The notes beneath the pieces were generated by a model. That model ran no database searches, had not been told where the DNA came from, and saw only the letters and a list, made by a program, of their open reading frames with translations. Shown here in pieces: positions 36,836-44,176 of a DNA stretch of 64,000 nt. Made by a program: the position numbers and the translations under genes. Every line of letters starts with the position of its first letter. Positions within the stretch are counted from its first letter, which is position 1. Where the stretch lies: assembly GCF_900091465.1 (NCBI RefSeq), contig NZ_FMHV01000002.1, positions 3,224,001-3,288,000 on the forward strand, in the 5' to 3' direction. Origin of the DNA: Micromonospora rhizosphaerae. Lineage in GTDB: Bacteria > Actinomycetota > Actinomycetes > Mycobacteriales > Micromonosporaceae.

Positions 36836-37455
36836 CGCGATGTCCTGTGGAAAGCAGCGTGATGGGCCAGCAGCATGGCGTCCACGACGATCATCGGGTA
36901 GGCAACCAGGAAATTCCGGGCTGGGCATGCCGCCAGGAGCAGGCGGTCGCCTGCTTCCAGGCGGAACACCCGTCGCACAGCGGCGGGCAGGCGAAGGTGC
37001 CCTTGGCGGGTAACGCTGTGTCGTCCGTCGCGGTGTGGGATGACGAGAACGGCGCCCTGGGTGATGGAAACGGCAAGGGAAAGCCCAGGTCGCCAATGCA
37101 ATCTGTGCAGCGGCGAGCGGTCAGCGAGGCGGCCCCACACGTCAATCGCCGTCACCGTGTAGTAGATCGAACCGCGGTTCGGTGGCGTTGCCAGACGGGG
37201 AACCGGCAGGCCCAAGCGCGGCTTTTGCTCGGACCCAGCCTCGGGGCGCAGCGCTGACCAAAGTTGATCTACGAATGAGGCATCTTGTCGCAGCCCGGTC
37301 GAGGAGCCTCGGTCAGCCGCTGCCCGACCCGGGCTGGAGCTGTCGTGCGGCGCGGCGTAGCCGACTCGCGATGCGTCGTCTGGGGTAGCGCGCGAGTCGC
37401 GATGACCCAAGACTGGGTCACCGGACTCGCGGGGGACAATGTCAGGGCCGGTCAT
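36832..37455 (-). CDS. AbrB/SpoVT-like DNA-binding protein, copy 2
   Basis: 207 aa from the ATG at 37455. The N-terminal 85 residues are a polar, disordered-looking extension absent in copy 1. The C-terminal part matches copy 1: TAIDVWGRLADRSPLHRLHW and SVTRQGHLRLPAAVRRVFRL with LLLAACPARNFLVAYP. The start overlaps the upstream methylase-like gene by 14 nt and the end overlaps the recombinase by 4 nt, so the three form a tight leftward operon driven from the CCCAACAG-rich region. Confidence 0.68.
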   Translation of the reverse strand: MTGPDIVPRESGDPVLGHRDSRATPDDASRVGYAAPHDSSSPGRAAADRGSSTGLRQDASFVDQLWSALRPEAGSEQKPRLGLPVPRLATPPNRGSIYYTVTAIDVWGRLADRSPLHRLHWRPGLSLAVSITQGAVLVIPHRDGRHSVTRQGHLRLPAAVRRVFRLEAGDRLLLAACPARNFLVAYPMIVVDAMLLAHHAAFHRTSR

Positions 37456-38173
37456 CACGATTCGCGTCCCTCTCGAAGACCAACAGGTCGATGTGCAGGG
37501 CGGAGCCCACCGGGGCGCCTCTCGTGGTAGCCAGGCTGGCTTCGGCTTGGCTCGCGTAGTACAGAAACTCGTCGCCGTGGCCGGGCGCGCTGACCGCCAC
37601 GATCTGGAGCACGTGAGCCAGCCCCGCTTTCTCCGCTGCGGCGCGCAGCGTGTGCTCCTGGTTGGCGAAGGTGAAGCCAGGTTCGTCCGGGTAGGCGGGA
37701 CGGACGGCTGCAATGATGCTCGCGCCCTGGCTCATCATCAGCCGACAACCGGTGAACATGTCAGCCGTAAGCTCGGCGGAGCTCGTCGGGTTCTGCCGCG
37801 GCCACCGTAGCGTGATCAGGCCGATCGGCCGGTCGAGCTCGCGGAGCTCCGTCACATCAGCGGCATCGGTGATTGGGAGGTAACGCCGACCGGTTGTCGT
37901 CGCCGCCTGATGCAGGTGTAGGTCGTGATCAAAATCGACGACTGCCTCGCCGCGGGATGTGTAGACGAGGACGAGTCGCCGGGCGAGTCGAGACGCAAAG
38001 CCAGCAGCCGGGTCAGTCGTCGGTTGGTCGTCGCCGTGGTCGTCGAGTCGCCAGACGGTGATGGGTACGGCGGCGGCGACTCGAGGTGAGTCGTCGCGGG
38101 TCGCGGCGCGCTCGCCGGTGGGGGTGGGCCGGTGGTCTGGTGCCTGGGGGCTGGGATTCGAGTATGCAGTCAT
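37442..38173 (-). CDS. degenerate DNA-methylase-like protein
   Basis: 243 aa from the ATG at 38173. RLVLVYTSRGEAVVDFDHDL followed by AATTTGRRYLPI has the spacing of the SAM-binding motif of N4/N6 DNA methylases (xVLDPFxGxG...GRRYxG), but the glycines and the PF are replaced. No (D/N)PPY motif is visible; ITLRWPRQ occupies that place. It may be an inactive SAM-fold protein used for binding or regulation. It is the first gene of the leftward AbrB-recombinase operon. The family assignment is inference from motif spacing. Confidence 0.5.
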   Translation of the reverse strand: MTAYSNPSPQAPDHRPTPTGERAATRDDSPRVAAAVPITVWRLDDHGDDQPTTDPAAGFASRLARRLVLVYTSRGEAVVDFDHDLHLHQAATTTGRRYLPITDAADVTELRELDRPIGLITLRWPRQNPTSSAELTADMFTGCRLMMSQGASIIAAVRPAYPDEPGFTFANQEHTLRAAAEKAGLAHVLQIVAVSAPGHGDEFLYYASQAEASLATTRGAPVGSALHIDLLVFERDANRDDRP

Positions 38174-38868
38174 GGGGCGGTTGGCTCCCGCGCCCGACTG
38201 GCCGTGTTCGCATCTACCAAATGCCCAACAACAGCCGCGTCCGCTCGGTGTTGGCGGAGCCTGTGCCCAACACAGCCCAACACCTGCCGCGCGTTGATAG
38301 GAGCCATGCCCAACACCGGGACTCCGCTCCGGCGTTGGCCGCGGCGGTTGCCCAGACCTTCCGACGGTCGGCGCGGCTGTTGGTGCCCGCGCCCAACGGG
38401 TGATCACCGTCGCGCCCAACAGCTATGGTGGCCGGTCTGTTGGGTGGACAACAGCACCGTCAACGCGCATGAACGGCGAAGGGGACCGGAACGCCCTGCG
38501 CTACGCGACGATCAGCGTGCGGGGCCAGCCGGCGGAAGCGTGGCGGACGCGCGCGGCCGGGGCGGCAAACACGGGCGGCGTGCCGCCGGACTTGTACGCC
38601 GCCCGGCGGGCGTGTCCCCGCTTCCTGGCCTTGCGGCGATCCTGCCGTCCAACAGCGCCCAACAGCCCGCTCACCTGCGCTGTTGGCGATCCGGCTCGGC
38701 AGTGAACCGCGACAGTGGACTGCCGATGGGTGTTGGGCGCGTAGCGGCCTGACCTGGCCCAACAGTCACCTCGGGCTGATCTTGTTAGTGGGTGCTGTTG
38801 GGTTGACGTGCGCGGATGGGGGTCTCGTACCGCAGCCGAGCGGTACCCGGCCCCATCGCGAGGCTGAC
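38174..38868. promoter_or_regulatory. divergent control region with CCCAACAG/TGTTGGG motif cluster
   Basis: 695 nt without a convincing gene, between the leftward recombinase operon and the rightward transfer operon. Exact CCCAACAG or CTGTTGGG occurs at 38415, 38437, 38658, 38758 and 38795. Seven-of-eight matches occur at 38224, 38266, 38276, 38309, 38648, 38680 and 38730. The rightmost copy abuts a TTGACG -35-like hexamer (38803-38808) facing the sigma-like gene. Pair spacings of 10, 22, 10 and 22 bp recur. It is probably an operator or iteron region. Confidence 0.7.
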
Positions 38869-39855
38869 ATGTCTGCTTCGGACTGGCCGTCGTCGCCGCT
38901 GGACGCAGCGCAACGCGCCTTCACCCTTCTGGTTCAGCCACCCACCCACGTCGGGTTCGACGGCCGTGGCTTTGACGGCTTGCCCGACGAGATCCTGCCC
39001 CTGAACGACCTGCGCGACCTGCTGCTGTTGTCGGCGACGAGCGTCGAGGTCCGCGACGCGGTGTGGCGGGAGCTGGTCGTACGGGCCCGCCGGGACGGCC
39101 CCGCGTGGGTGGTCGCCGCGGTCGGAGTGGCCATGCCCGGGCTGCGTCGCGTCGCCGGGATGCTGGCCGCCGGGTGGCGCGGCGACACCGATGACCTGGA
39201 CTCGGAGCTGATCACGGGGTTCGTCGCCCGGCTGAAGACCATTGACCTGGACGAACCGCGCATCTGCGGCCGACTCATCGATGCCGGTCTGCGCGCCGCG
39301 CGGAAGGCTCGCGACACGGACTCCGACGCCCAGCTCATCCACGCCGAGGCCACCGGTCCGATCGCCCCGATCCACCCGTGGGACCACCCTGACCTGGTGC
39401 TCGCCCGTGCGGTCGCGGCTGGCGTCATCGACGCCGAGGAGGCGAACCTGATAGCCGCTACCCGGCTGGAGGGCGCCACCGTCGCCCAGGTCGCCGACAA
39501 GTTGGGCATCGCAACCAGCACGGCTAGCGCGTGGCGGCTTCGCGCCGAGCGGCGCCTCGCCGAGGCCATCGCGGTCGGGGACCTCGCGTTCGTGCCGCTG
39601 CGTCCCCGCCGACGCCGCCGCGGCGGTGCGACCCAACAACGGGTCGCCGCGACCCAACAGAGAATGGCATCCGCCCAACAGCGAGTCGGCCCCGCGGGCG
39701 TGGCCCAACAGCGCGTCGCTGTTGGGTCACTGTTGGGTCGCACCGCGGCGGCGGACGTCGTGTTGGCCACCCAACAGCAGGCCTTCGTGGGCAAGACATC
39801 GGACCGAGAAGCGGCCGGTGTCGGCGCCCCGGGGATCGGGGCGCGGCCGGCCTGA
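38869..39855 (+). CDS. sigma-70-like regulator with motif-encoded C-terminal tail
   Basis: 328 aa from ATG 38869 (GAGG 7 nt upstream). The middle helices (WVVAAVGVAMPGLRRVAGML, about residues 81-100) occupy the place of sigma region 2. The helix-turn-helix EGATVAQVADKLGIATSTAS with WRLRAERRLAEAI (about 203-237) resembles sigma region 4. The tail is Arg-rich and then carries five Q-Q dipeptides (TQQR, AQQR, ATQQQ), each encoded by a CCCAACAR motif. It heads the type IV secretion operon with a gap of 126 nt, so it is probably the transfer activator or repressor. The role is inference. Confidence 0.6.
   Translation: MSASDWPSSPLDAAQRAFTLLVQPPTHVGFDGRGFDGLPDEILPLNDLRDLLLLSATSVEVRDAVWRELVVRARRDGPAWVVAAVGVAMPGLRRVAGMLAAGWRGDTDDLDSELITGFVARLKTIDLDEPRICGRLIDAGLRAARKARDTDSDAQLIHAEATGPIAPIHPWDHPDLVLARAVAAGVIDAEEANLIAATRLEGATVAQVADKLGIATSTASAWRLRAERRLAEAIAVGDLAFVPLRPRRRRRGGATQQRVAATQQRMASAQQRVGPAGVAQQRVAVGSLLGRTAAADVVLATQQQAFVGKTSDREAAGVGAPGIGARPA
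39632..39777. repeat. CCCAACAG motif array inside the sigma-like gene
   Basis: Copies lie at 39632 (CCCAACAA), 39653, 39674 and 39704 on the plus strand, 39719 and 39730 inverted, and 39770 plus; an imperfect inverted copy is at 39760. Spacings of 21, 21, 30, 15 and 11 bp are close to whole or half helical turns. Two copies face each other across 7 bp (39704/39719). Confidence 0.8.
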
Positions 39856-39951
39856 GTGGCCGTGTTCGCACCCGATCACTTCATGGCTGGAAGGAGCGAC
39901 GCTCCCACGGCCGGCCCCGGTCCCCGGTGGCGCACCTCAAATCCGATTCGA

Positions 39952-39967
39952 GCCCCGTACGCGGGGC
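39952..39967 (+). promoter_or_regulatory. small hairpin before the pilin ribosome-binding site
   Basis: GCCCCG-TACG-CGGGGC forms a 6-bp stem with a 4-nt loop directly before GGGAGGTG, the ribosome-binding site of the pilin gene. It may tune translation or stabilise the 5' end of the transfer mRNA. Confidence 0.3.
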
Positions 39968-39981
39968 GGGAGGTGCCCATC

Positions 39982-40320
39982 ATGTTCCGCCGCATCATCT
40001 ACCGCACCACTGCCGTCGCCGTCGCGGTCCTGGCGACCGTGGCCAGCTCGGCTCCGGCGTACGCGGCCGAGCCGCAGATCCTGGCCGCTTACCCGCTGCC
40101 TGTGATCATCGGCAATATCACGACCTGGATCGTCGGGCTGCTGGTCGGCGTCGCCACCCTGTTCTTGACCATCGGTGGCCTGCGCCGGCTGGCCGCCGGC
40201 GGCGATCCGACCGAGATCGAGAAGTCGAACTCCGCGTTCAAAAACGCCCTCATCGGCTACGCCCTGGCGGTCCTCGCGCCGATCCTGCTCGCGGTCGTGC
40301 AGGGCTGGATCGGGGGCTGA
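39982..40320 (+). CDS. VirB2/TrbC-like pilin
   Basis: 112 aa. A basic N-terminus (MFRRIIYR) and a hydrophobic segment ending SSAPAYAAEP form a signal peptide with cleavage near residue 29. Two membrane helices follow (ITTWIVGLLVGVATLFLTIG and IGYALAVLAPILLAVVQGWI), separated by a short polar loop with GGDPTEIEKSN. This is the layout of VirB2/TrbC pilins in actinobacterial type IV secretion loci. It is the first structural gene of the operon, with the VirB6-like gene one base after its stop. Confidence 0.75.
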   Translation: MFRRIIYRTTAVAVAVLATVASSAPAYAAEPQILAAYPLPVIIGNITTWIVGLLVGVATLFLTIGGLRRLAAGGDPTEIEKSNSAFKNALIGYALAVLAPILLAVVQGWIGG

Positions 40321-40321
40321 G

Positions 40322-41323
40322 ATGGGTGACTGGCTCGCCGATCAGATCATCGGCCCCATCTTCACCTGGTTCGCCGAGATGGTGATCGGCGCGCTGAACG
40401 CCTTGTGGGACTTGTTGTCGGTCACCGCGTTCGTCAGCCCGGACGTGACCGGGCTGCCGCAGGTCACCGCGTTCGCTAGCACATCGCTGGGCATCGTGAA
40501 TGTCTGCTACGTGCTGGCGTTCCTGTGGACGGCCATCCTGGTGATGGGCCGCGACACCATCCAGTCCCAGGTCGGGCCAGGCGAGCTGATCCCTCGCCTG
40601 GTCATCGGCCTGATCGCCGCCAACTTCGCCATCCCGTTGTGCTCCACCGTCATCGGGCTGGCCAACGCGTTCACGGCCGCGTTGACCAGCCAGGACATCA
40701 CCGCGCCCGGCTCGATGCAGCAGCTTCGCGCCACCACGGTCAGCGCGTTGAACGGCCAGACCGGCGCCACGGCGGTCAGCTTTCTGCTGCTGCTCATCGG
40801 CCTGCTGATCGCGGTGCTCACCGGCGCCCTCCTCGTGCAGTGGATCATCCGGCTCGGGGTGCTCGTCGTCGCCGTCGGTATCTCACCCATCGCCTTGGCC
40901 CTGCACGGCACACTGCAGACCGAGGGTGCCGCCAAACTGTGGTGGCGCACCATGCTCGGGACGCTCGGCACGGTGGTCATTCAGGCGGTCGCCCTGCACA
41001 CCACGCTGAGGGTCTTCCTCAACCCGGACAGCAACCTGCGCGTGCTGGGTCTGCCGATACCAGGCGGCGAACCCGCGGCGGTCATGAACCTGCTCATCGT
41101 CGTCTGCCTGCTGTGGGGCGTCGTCAAGATCCCCGGGCTGATGCGCCGCTACGTCACCCAGTCCAAGCCGAACGCGCTCGGGATGATCCTGCGGGTCGTG
41201 CTGATCCAGCAGATCACCCAAGGACTGCGCCGCGGGCTGGGCGTCGGTCGTGGCGGTCGCACGATCCCCGCTCGCGCACGGCCGGGTACGCCACGGCCAA
41301 CCGGTTGGCCGGTCAGACCGTAA
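40322..41323 (+). CDS. VirB6/TrbL-like membrane channel protein
   Basis: 333 aa with about six to seven hydrophobic helices (for example IVNVCYVLAFLWTAILVM, AVSFLLLLIGLLIAVLTGAL and WIIRLGVLVVAVGISPIALA). A Trp-containing loop (AAKLWWRTMLGTLG) sits between helices, and the tail is basic and cytosolic. VirB6/TrbL proteins form the inner-membrane part of the conjugation channel. It begins one base after the pilin stop. Assignment rests on topology and position between pilin and PrgI/VirB4 genes. Confidence 0.72.
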   Translation: MGDWLADQIIGPIFTWFAEMVIGALNALWDLLSVTAFVSPDVTGLPQVTAFASTSLGIVNVCYVLAFLWTAILVMGRDTIQSQVGPGELIPRLVIGLIAANFAIPLCSTVIGLANAFTAALTSQDITAPGSMQQLRATTVSALNGQTGATAVSFLLLLIGLLIAVLTGALLVQWIIRLGVLVVAVGISPIALALHGTLQTEGAAKLWWRTMLGTLGTVVIQAVALHTTLRVFLNPDSNLRVLGLPIPGGEPAAVMNLLIVVCLLWGVVKIPGLMRRYVTQSKPNALGMILRVVLIQQITQGLRRGLGVGRGGRTIPARARPGTPRPTGWPVRP

Positions 41324-41332
41324 GGAGCATTG

Positions 41333-42271
41333 ATGCGCCACGAACCTGATTCCAGACCGACAGCACGAATCCCAGCCGACGTCGACACCCCCGACAAGAT
41401 CGTCTACGGGTTGACCGCCCGGCAGCTGGCCATCCTCGCCGTGGCCGGCGTGATCGGCTACGGCATCTTCCGGGCGGTCGGCACGCTGCTGCCGCAGCCG
41501 GTGCTCATCGCGATCCTCACCCCCCTCGCAGGGGCGGCGATCGTGCTGGCGCTCGGCCGCCGCGACGGCCTGTCCATGGACGCCTGGCTGCTGTCGGCGG
41601 TGCGGCACACCCGCAGCCCCAAGCGGATGGCCCCGGCCGCTGCCGGCCGGCCCACAGCGGCACCGGCCTGGGCGCCGGCCACCGAGACGCCCAATGCGAC
41701 AGTGCCAGTGCTGCGGCTGCCAGCCAAGGCGATCAGCGACACCGGCGTCGTCGACATCGGCTCCCACGCAGTGGCCCTCGTCGCCTGCACCACCGTGAAC
41801 ATCGGGCTGCGCACCGGCGACGAGCAGGCCGCCCTGATCGGCAGCTACGGACGGTGGCTCAACTCCCTGTCCGGGCCGGTGCAGATCGTGATCTCCGCCC
41901 AGCGGGTCGACCTGTCCAGCCACGCCCAACGCATCGCCGACAACGCCGAGACCATCGCCAACCCAGCCTTGGCCGACGCCGCCCGCGACTACGCCGACTT
42001 CCTCGACGACCTCGCGGCACGGCGGGACCCGCTGTGGCGCACCGTCACCGTCGCGGTCACCGCCACCGGGGACAAGGGCCGCGCCACCGAAGTTCTGCGC
42101 CGGGCCGAGCACGCCGCGTCCGCGTTGTCCGCGCTCGGGGCGCAGACCGCCGTCCTCGACGGTGGCCGGGCCGCCGCGATGTTGACCTGCGCCACCGACC
42201 CGTACACCCCGGCCGACGTCACCTGGGCCCGTGCCCTGCCCGACGCGGCCATCACGAGGCCAGGAGACTGA
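41333..42271 (+). CDS. PrgI-like conjugation protein with soluble C-terminal domain
   Basis: 312 aa from ATG 41333 (AAGGAG 6 nt upstream). The N-terminus has the PrgI pattern ARIPADVDTPDKIVYGLTAR followed by two membrane helices (QLAILAVAGVIGYGIFR and VLIAILTPLAGAAIVLALG). The C-terminal 200 residues are a soluble alpha/beta domain (VVDIGSHAVALVACTTVNIG, then GPVQIVISAQRVDL). They resemble the N-terminal part of VirB4-type proteins, suggesting a split of that function. The gene couples directly to virB4, whose ATG is 2 nt after its stop. Confidence 0.75.
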   Translation: MRHEPDSRPTARIPADVDTPDKIVYGLTARQLAILAVAGVIGYGIFRAVGTLLPQPVLIAILTPLAGAAIVLALGRRDGLSMDAWLLSAVRHTRSPKRMAPAAAGRPTAAPAWAPATETPNATVPVLRLPAKAISDTGVVDIGSHAVALVACTTVNIGLRTGDEQAALIGSYGRWLNSLSGPVQIVISAQRVDLSSHAQRIADNAETIANPALADAARDYADFLDDLAARRDPLWRTVTVAVTATGDKGRATEVLRRAEHAASALSALGAQTAVLDGGRAAAMLTCATDPYTPADVTWARALPDAAITRPGD

Positions 42272-42272
42272 C

Positions 42273-44057
42273 ATGCCCATACTGCGACGGCACAAGACCG
42301 CCAGCCCCGACGCGACCCCGGCCGATTCGGCCGGGCTCGCCGCCGTTCTGGGCCCGGCCGCGATCGAGAACACCCCCCGCTACCTGCGTGTCGGCAACGG
42401 GTACGCGGCGACGCTGATCGTGACCGGCTACCCGGCCGAGGTTGGCCCGGCCTGGTTGGACCCGCTGCTGGCCTGGCCGGGCCGGCTCGACGTCGTCGTC
42501 TACATCGACCCGCTGCCGCCGCAGATCGCCGCCGCCCGGCTGCGCAAGCAGCGGGCACGGTTGGAGTCCAACCGGCGCACCGACGCGGAGAAGGGCCGCC
42601 TCGTCGACCCGATCACCGAGGCCGCCGCCGACGACGGCGCCGAGTTGGCCGACCGGATCGCCCGCGGCCAGTCGAAGCTGTTCCGGGTCGGCCTGTACCT
42701 GTGCGTGCACGCGACCACCCTCGACGAGCTGGACGAGGCGGTCGCGCATGTGCGGGCCACCGCCGCGTCCGTCCTGCTGGACACCCAGCCGGCGACGTGG
42801 CGGCAGATGCAGGGCTGGACGGCCACACTGCCCCTCGCGTGCGATGGGCTCGGCATGCGACGGGTGATGGACACCGACGCGATCGCGTCGGCGTTCCCGC
42901 TCGCCTCGTCCGACCTGCCGGCGCCGCTGCCCGGTGAGCCCGGCGCCACCGGCGGCATGCTCTACGGCCTCAACCCCGACAGCAACGGCATCGTGTGGTG
43001 GGACCGATGGGCACAACACAACGCCAACAGCGTCGTCCTCGCCCGCTCCGGCGCCGGGAAAAGCTACTTCGTCAAGCTTGAAGTGCTCCGCTCCCTCGCC
43101 GACGGCGTGCACGTCGCGGTGATCGACCCCGACAACGAGTACATCCGCCTCGCCGACGCCGTCGGCGGCGTCACCATCGCGCTCGGCGCCGGCGGGGTAC
43201 GACTCAACCCGCTCGACATCCCACCCGGAGACCGCCGACCGCAGGCCCGCACCTACCGGGCCCTGTTCCTCCACACCTTGATTTCGGTGCTGTTAGGGCA
43301 GCCGCCGCCGTCGGAGCGGGCCGCCCTCGATAAGGCGATCAACGACGCCTACGACCAAGCCGGAATATCCAACGACCCCGACACCTGGCGCCGACAGGCA
43401 CCCCTGCTGCGCGACGTCGCCGCCGCGCTCACCGCCCAGCACACGCAAGCCGCCGACACCCTTGCCGCGCGGCTGACACCGTGGACCGCCGGGTCATTCA
43501 AGGACCTCTTCGACGGGCCCACCACAACCGTCCCCACGGGGCAGCTGGTGTGCTGGTCCACGCGGCAGCTCGCCGACGAGCTCCGCGCCCCCGGCATGCT
43601 CCTCGCGCTCGACGCGATCTGGCGCGAGGTGGACACCCCGGCCATCCGGTCGGCGCACACACCGAAGCGGCTGGTCGTCGTCGACGAAGCCTGGACCCTG
43701 CTACGCGACGGCGAGGGCGTTAAGTTCCTCTCCCGCCTCGCGAAGTCCGCCCGCAAGCGGCGCGCTGGGCTGGCGGTCATTACCCAGGACGTCGGGGACC
43801 TCCTCGGCTCCGACCTCGGACAGGTCGTCATCGCCAACGCCGCTACACAGATCCTGCTACGGCAGGCACCGCAGGCGATCGACATCGTCGCCGACGTGTT
43901 CGGCCTGACCGCCGGCGAGGCACGGGTGCTGCTCGGCGCACGCCGCGGCGAGGGCCTACTCATGTCGGGCACCCACCGGGTCGGTTTCCAGGCCGTGGCC
44001 TCCAAGAAAGAACACCGGCTGTGCATCGGAGACCTGGAGCTGCCTGCCGACGAGTGA
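42273..44057 (+). CDS. VirB4-family type IV secretion ATPase
   Basis: 594 aa. Walker A is SGAGKSYF (about residues 259-266) and Walker B VVVDEAWTLL (D471, E472), with ITQDVGDLLGSD downstream as the typical VirB4/TrbE motif. The N-terminal 240 residues match the VirB4 N-terminal domain (GYPAEVGPAWLDPLLAWPGR). It powers pilus and channel assembly at the inner membrane. ATG 42273 has AGGAG 6 nt upstream. The protein is shorter than proteobacterial VirB4 (about 790 aa), which fits part of the N-terminus being in the preceding gene. Confidence 0.92.
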   Translation: MPILRRHKTASPDATPADSAGLAAVLGPAAIENTPRYLRVGNGYAATLIVTGYPAEVGPAWLDPLLAWPGRLDVVVYIDPLPPQIAAARLRKQRARLESNRRTDAEKGRLVDPITEAAADDGAELADRIARGQSKLFRVGLYLCVHATTLDELDEAVAHVRATAASVLLDTQPATWRQMQGWTATLPLACDGLGMRRVMDTDAIASAFPLASSDLPAPLPGEPGATGGMLYGLNPDSNGIVWWDRWAQHNANSVVLARSGAGKSYFVKLEVLRSLADGVHVAVIDPDNEYIRLADAVGGVTIALGAGGVRLNPLDIPPGDRRPQARTYRALFLHTLISVLLGQPPPSERAALDKAINDAYDQAGISNDPDTWRRQAPLLRDVAAALTAQHTQAADTLAARLTPWTAGSFKDLFDGPTTTVPTGQLVCWSTRQLADELRAPGMLLALDAIWREVDTPAIRSAHTPKRLVVVDEAWTLLRDGEGVKFLSRLAKSARKRRAGLAVITQDVGDLLGSDLGQVVIANAATQILLRQAPQAIDIVADVFGLTAGEARVLLGARRGEGLLMSGTHRVGFQAVASKKEHRLCIGDLELPADE

Positions 44058-44109
44058 ACCCACCACTACACCGACCCGGCCTTGAACCGGCCGTGACTTA
44101 AGCACGCCA

Positions 44110-44161
44110 CCCGAGGGCCGTGGGCCGCCAGCAATGGCGGCGCATGGCCCTTTTCGTCTTT
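44110..44161 (+). terminator. terminator-like hairpin between virB4 and the coupling-protein gene
   Basis: The inner stem GCCGCC (44124-44129) / GGCGGC (44136-44141) has an AGCAAT loop. Outer GGGCC/GGCCC arms extend it, followed directly by TTTTCGTCTTT. This is a good intrinsic terminator inside an otherwise continuous operon, so it may act as an attenuator that lowers coupling-protein expression. Confidence 0.6.
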
Positions 44162-44176
44162 CTGAAGGGCAAAACC

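Noticed and set aside
39946..39969. TTCGAGCCCCG considered as another tRNA 3'-end remnant
   Set aside because: The sequence is better explained by a small hairpin (GCCCCG-TACG-CGGGGC); no acceptor-like 3' strand follows.
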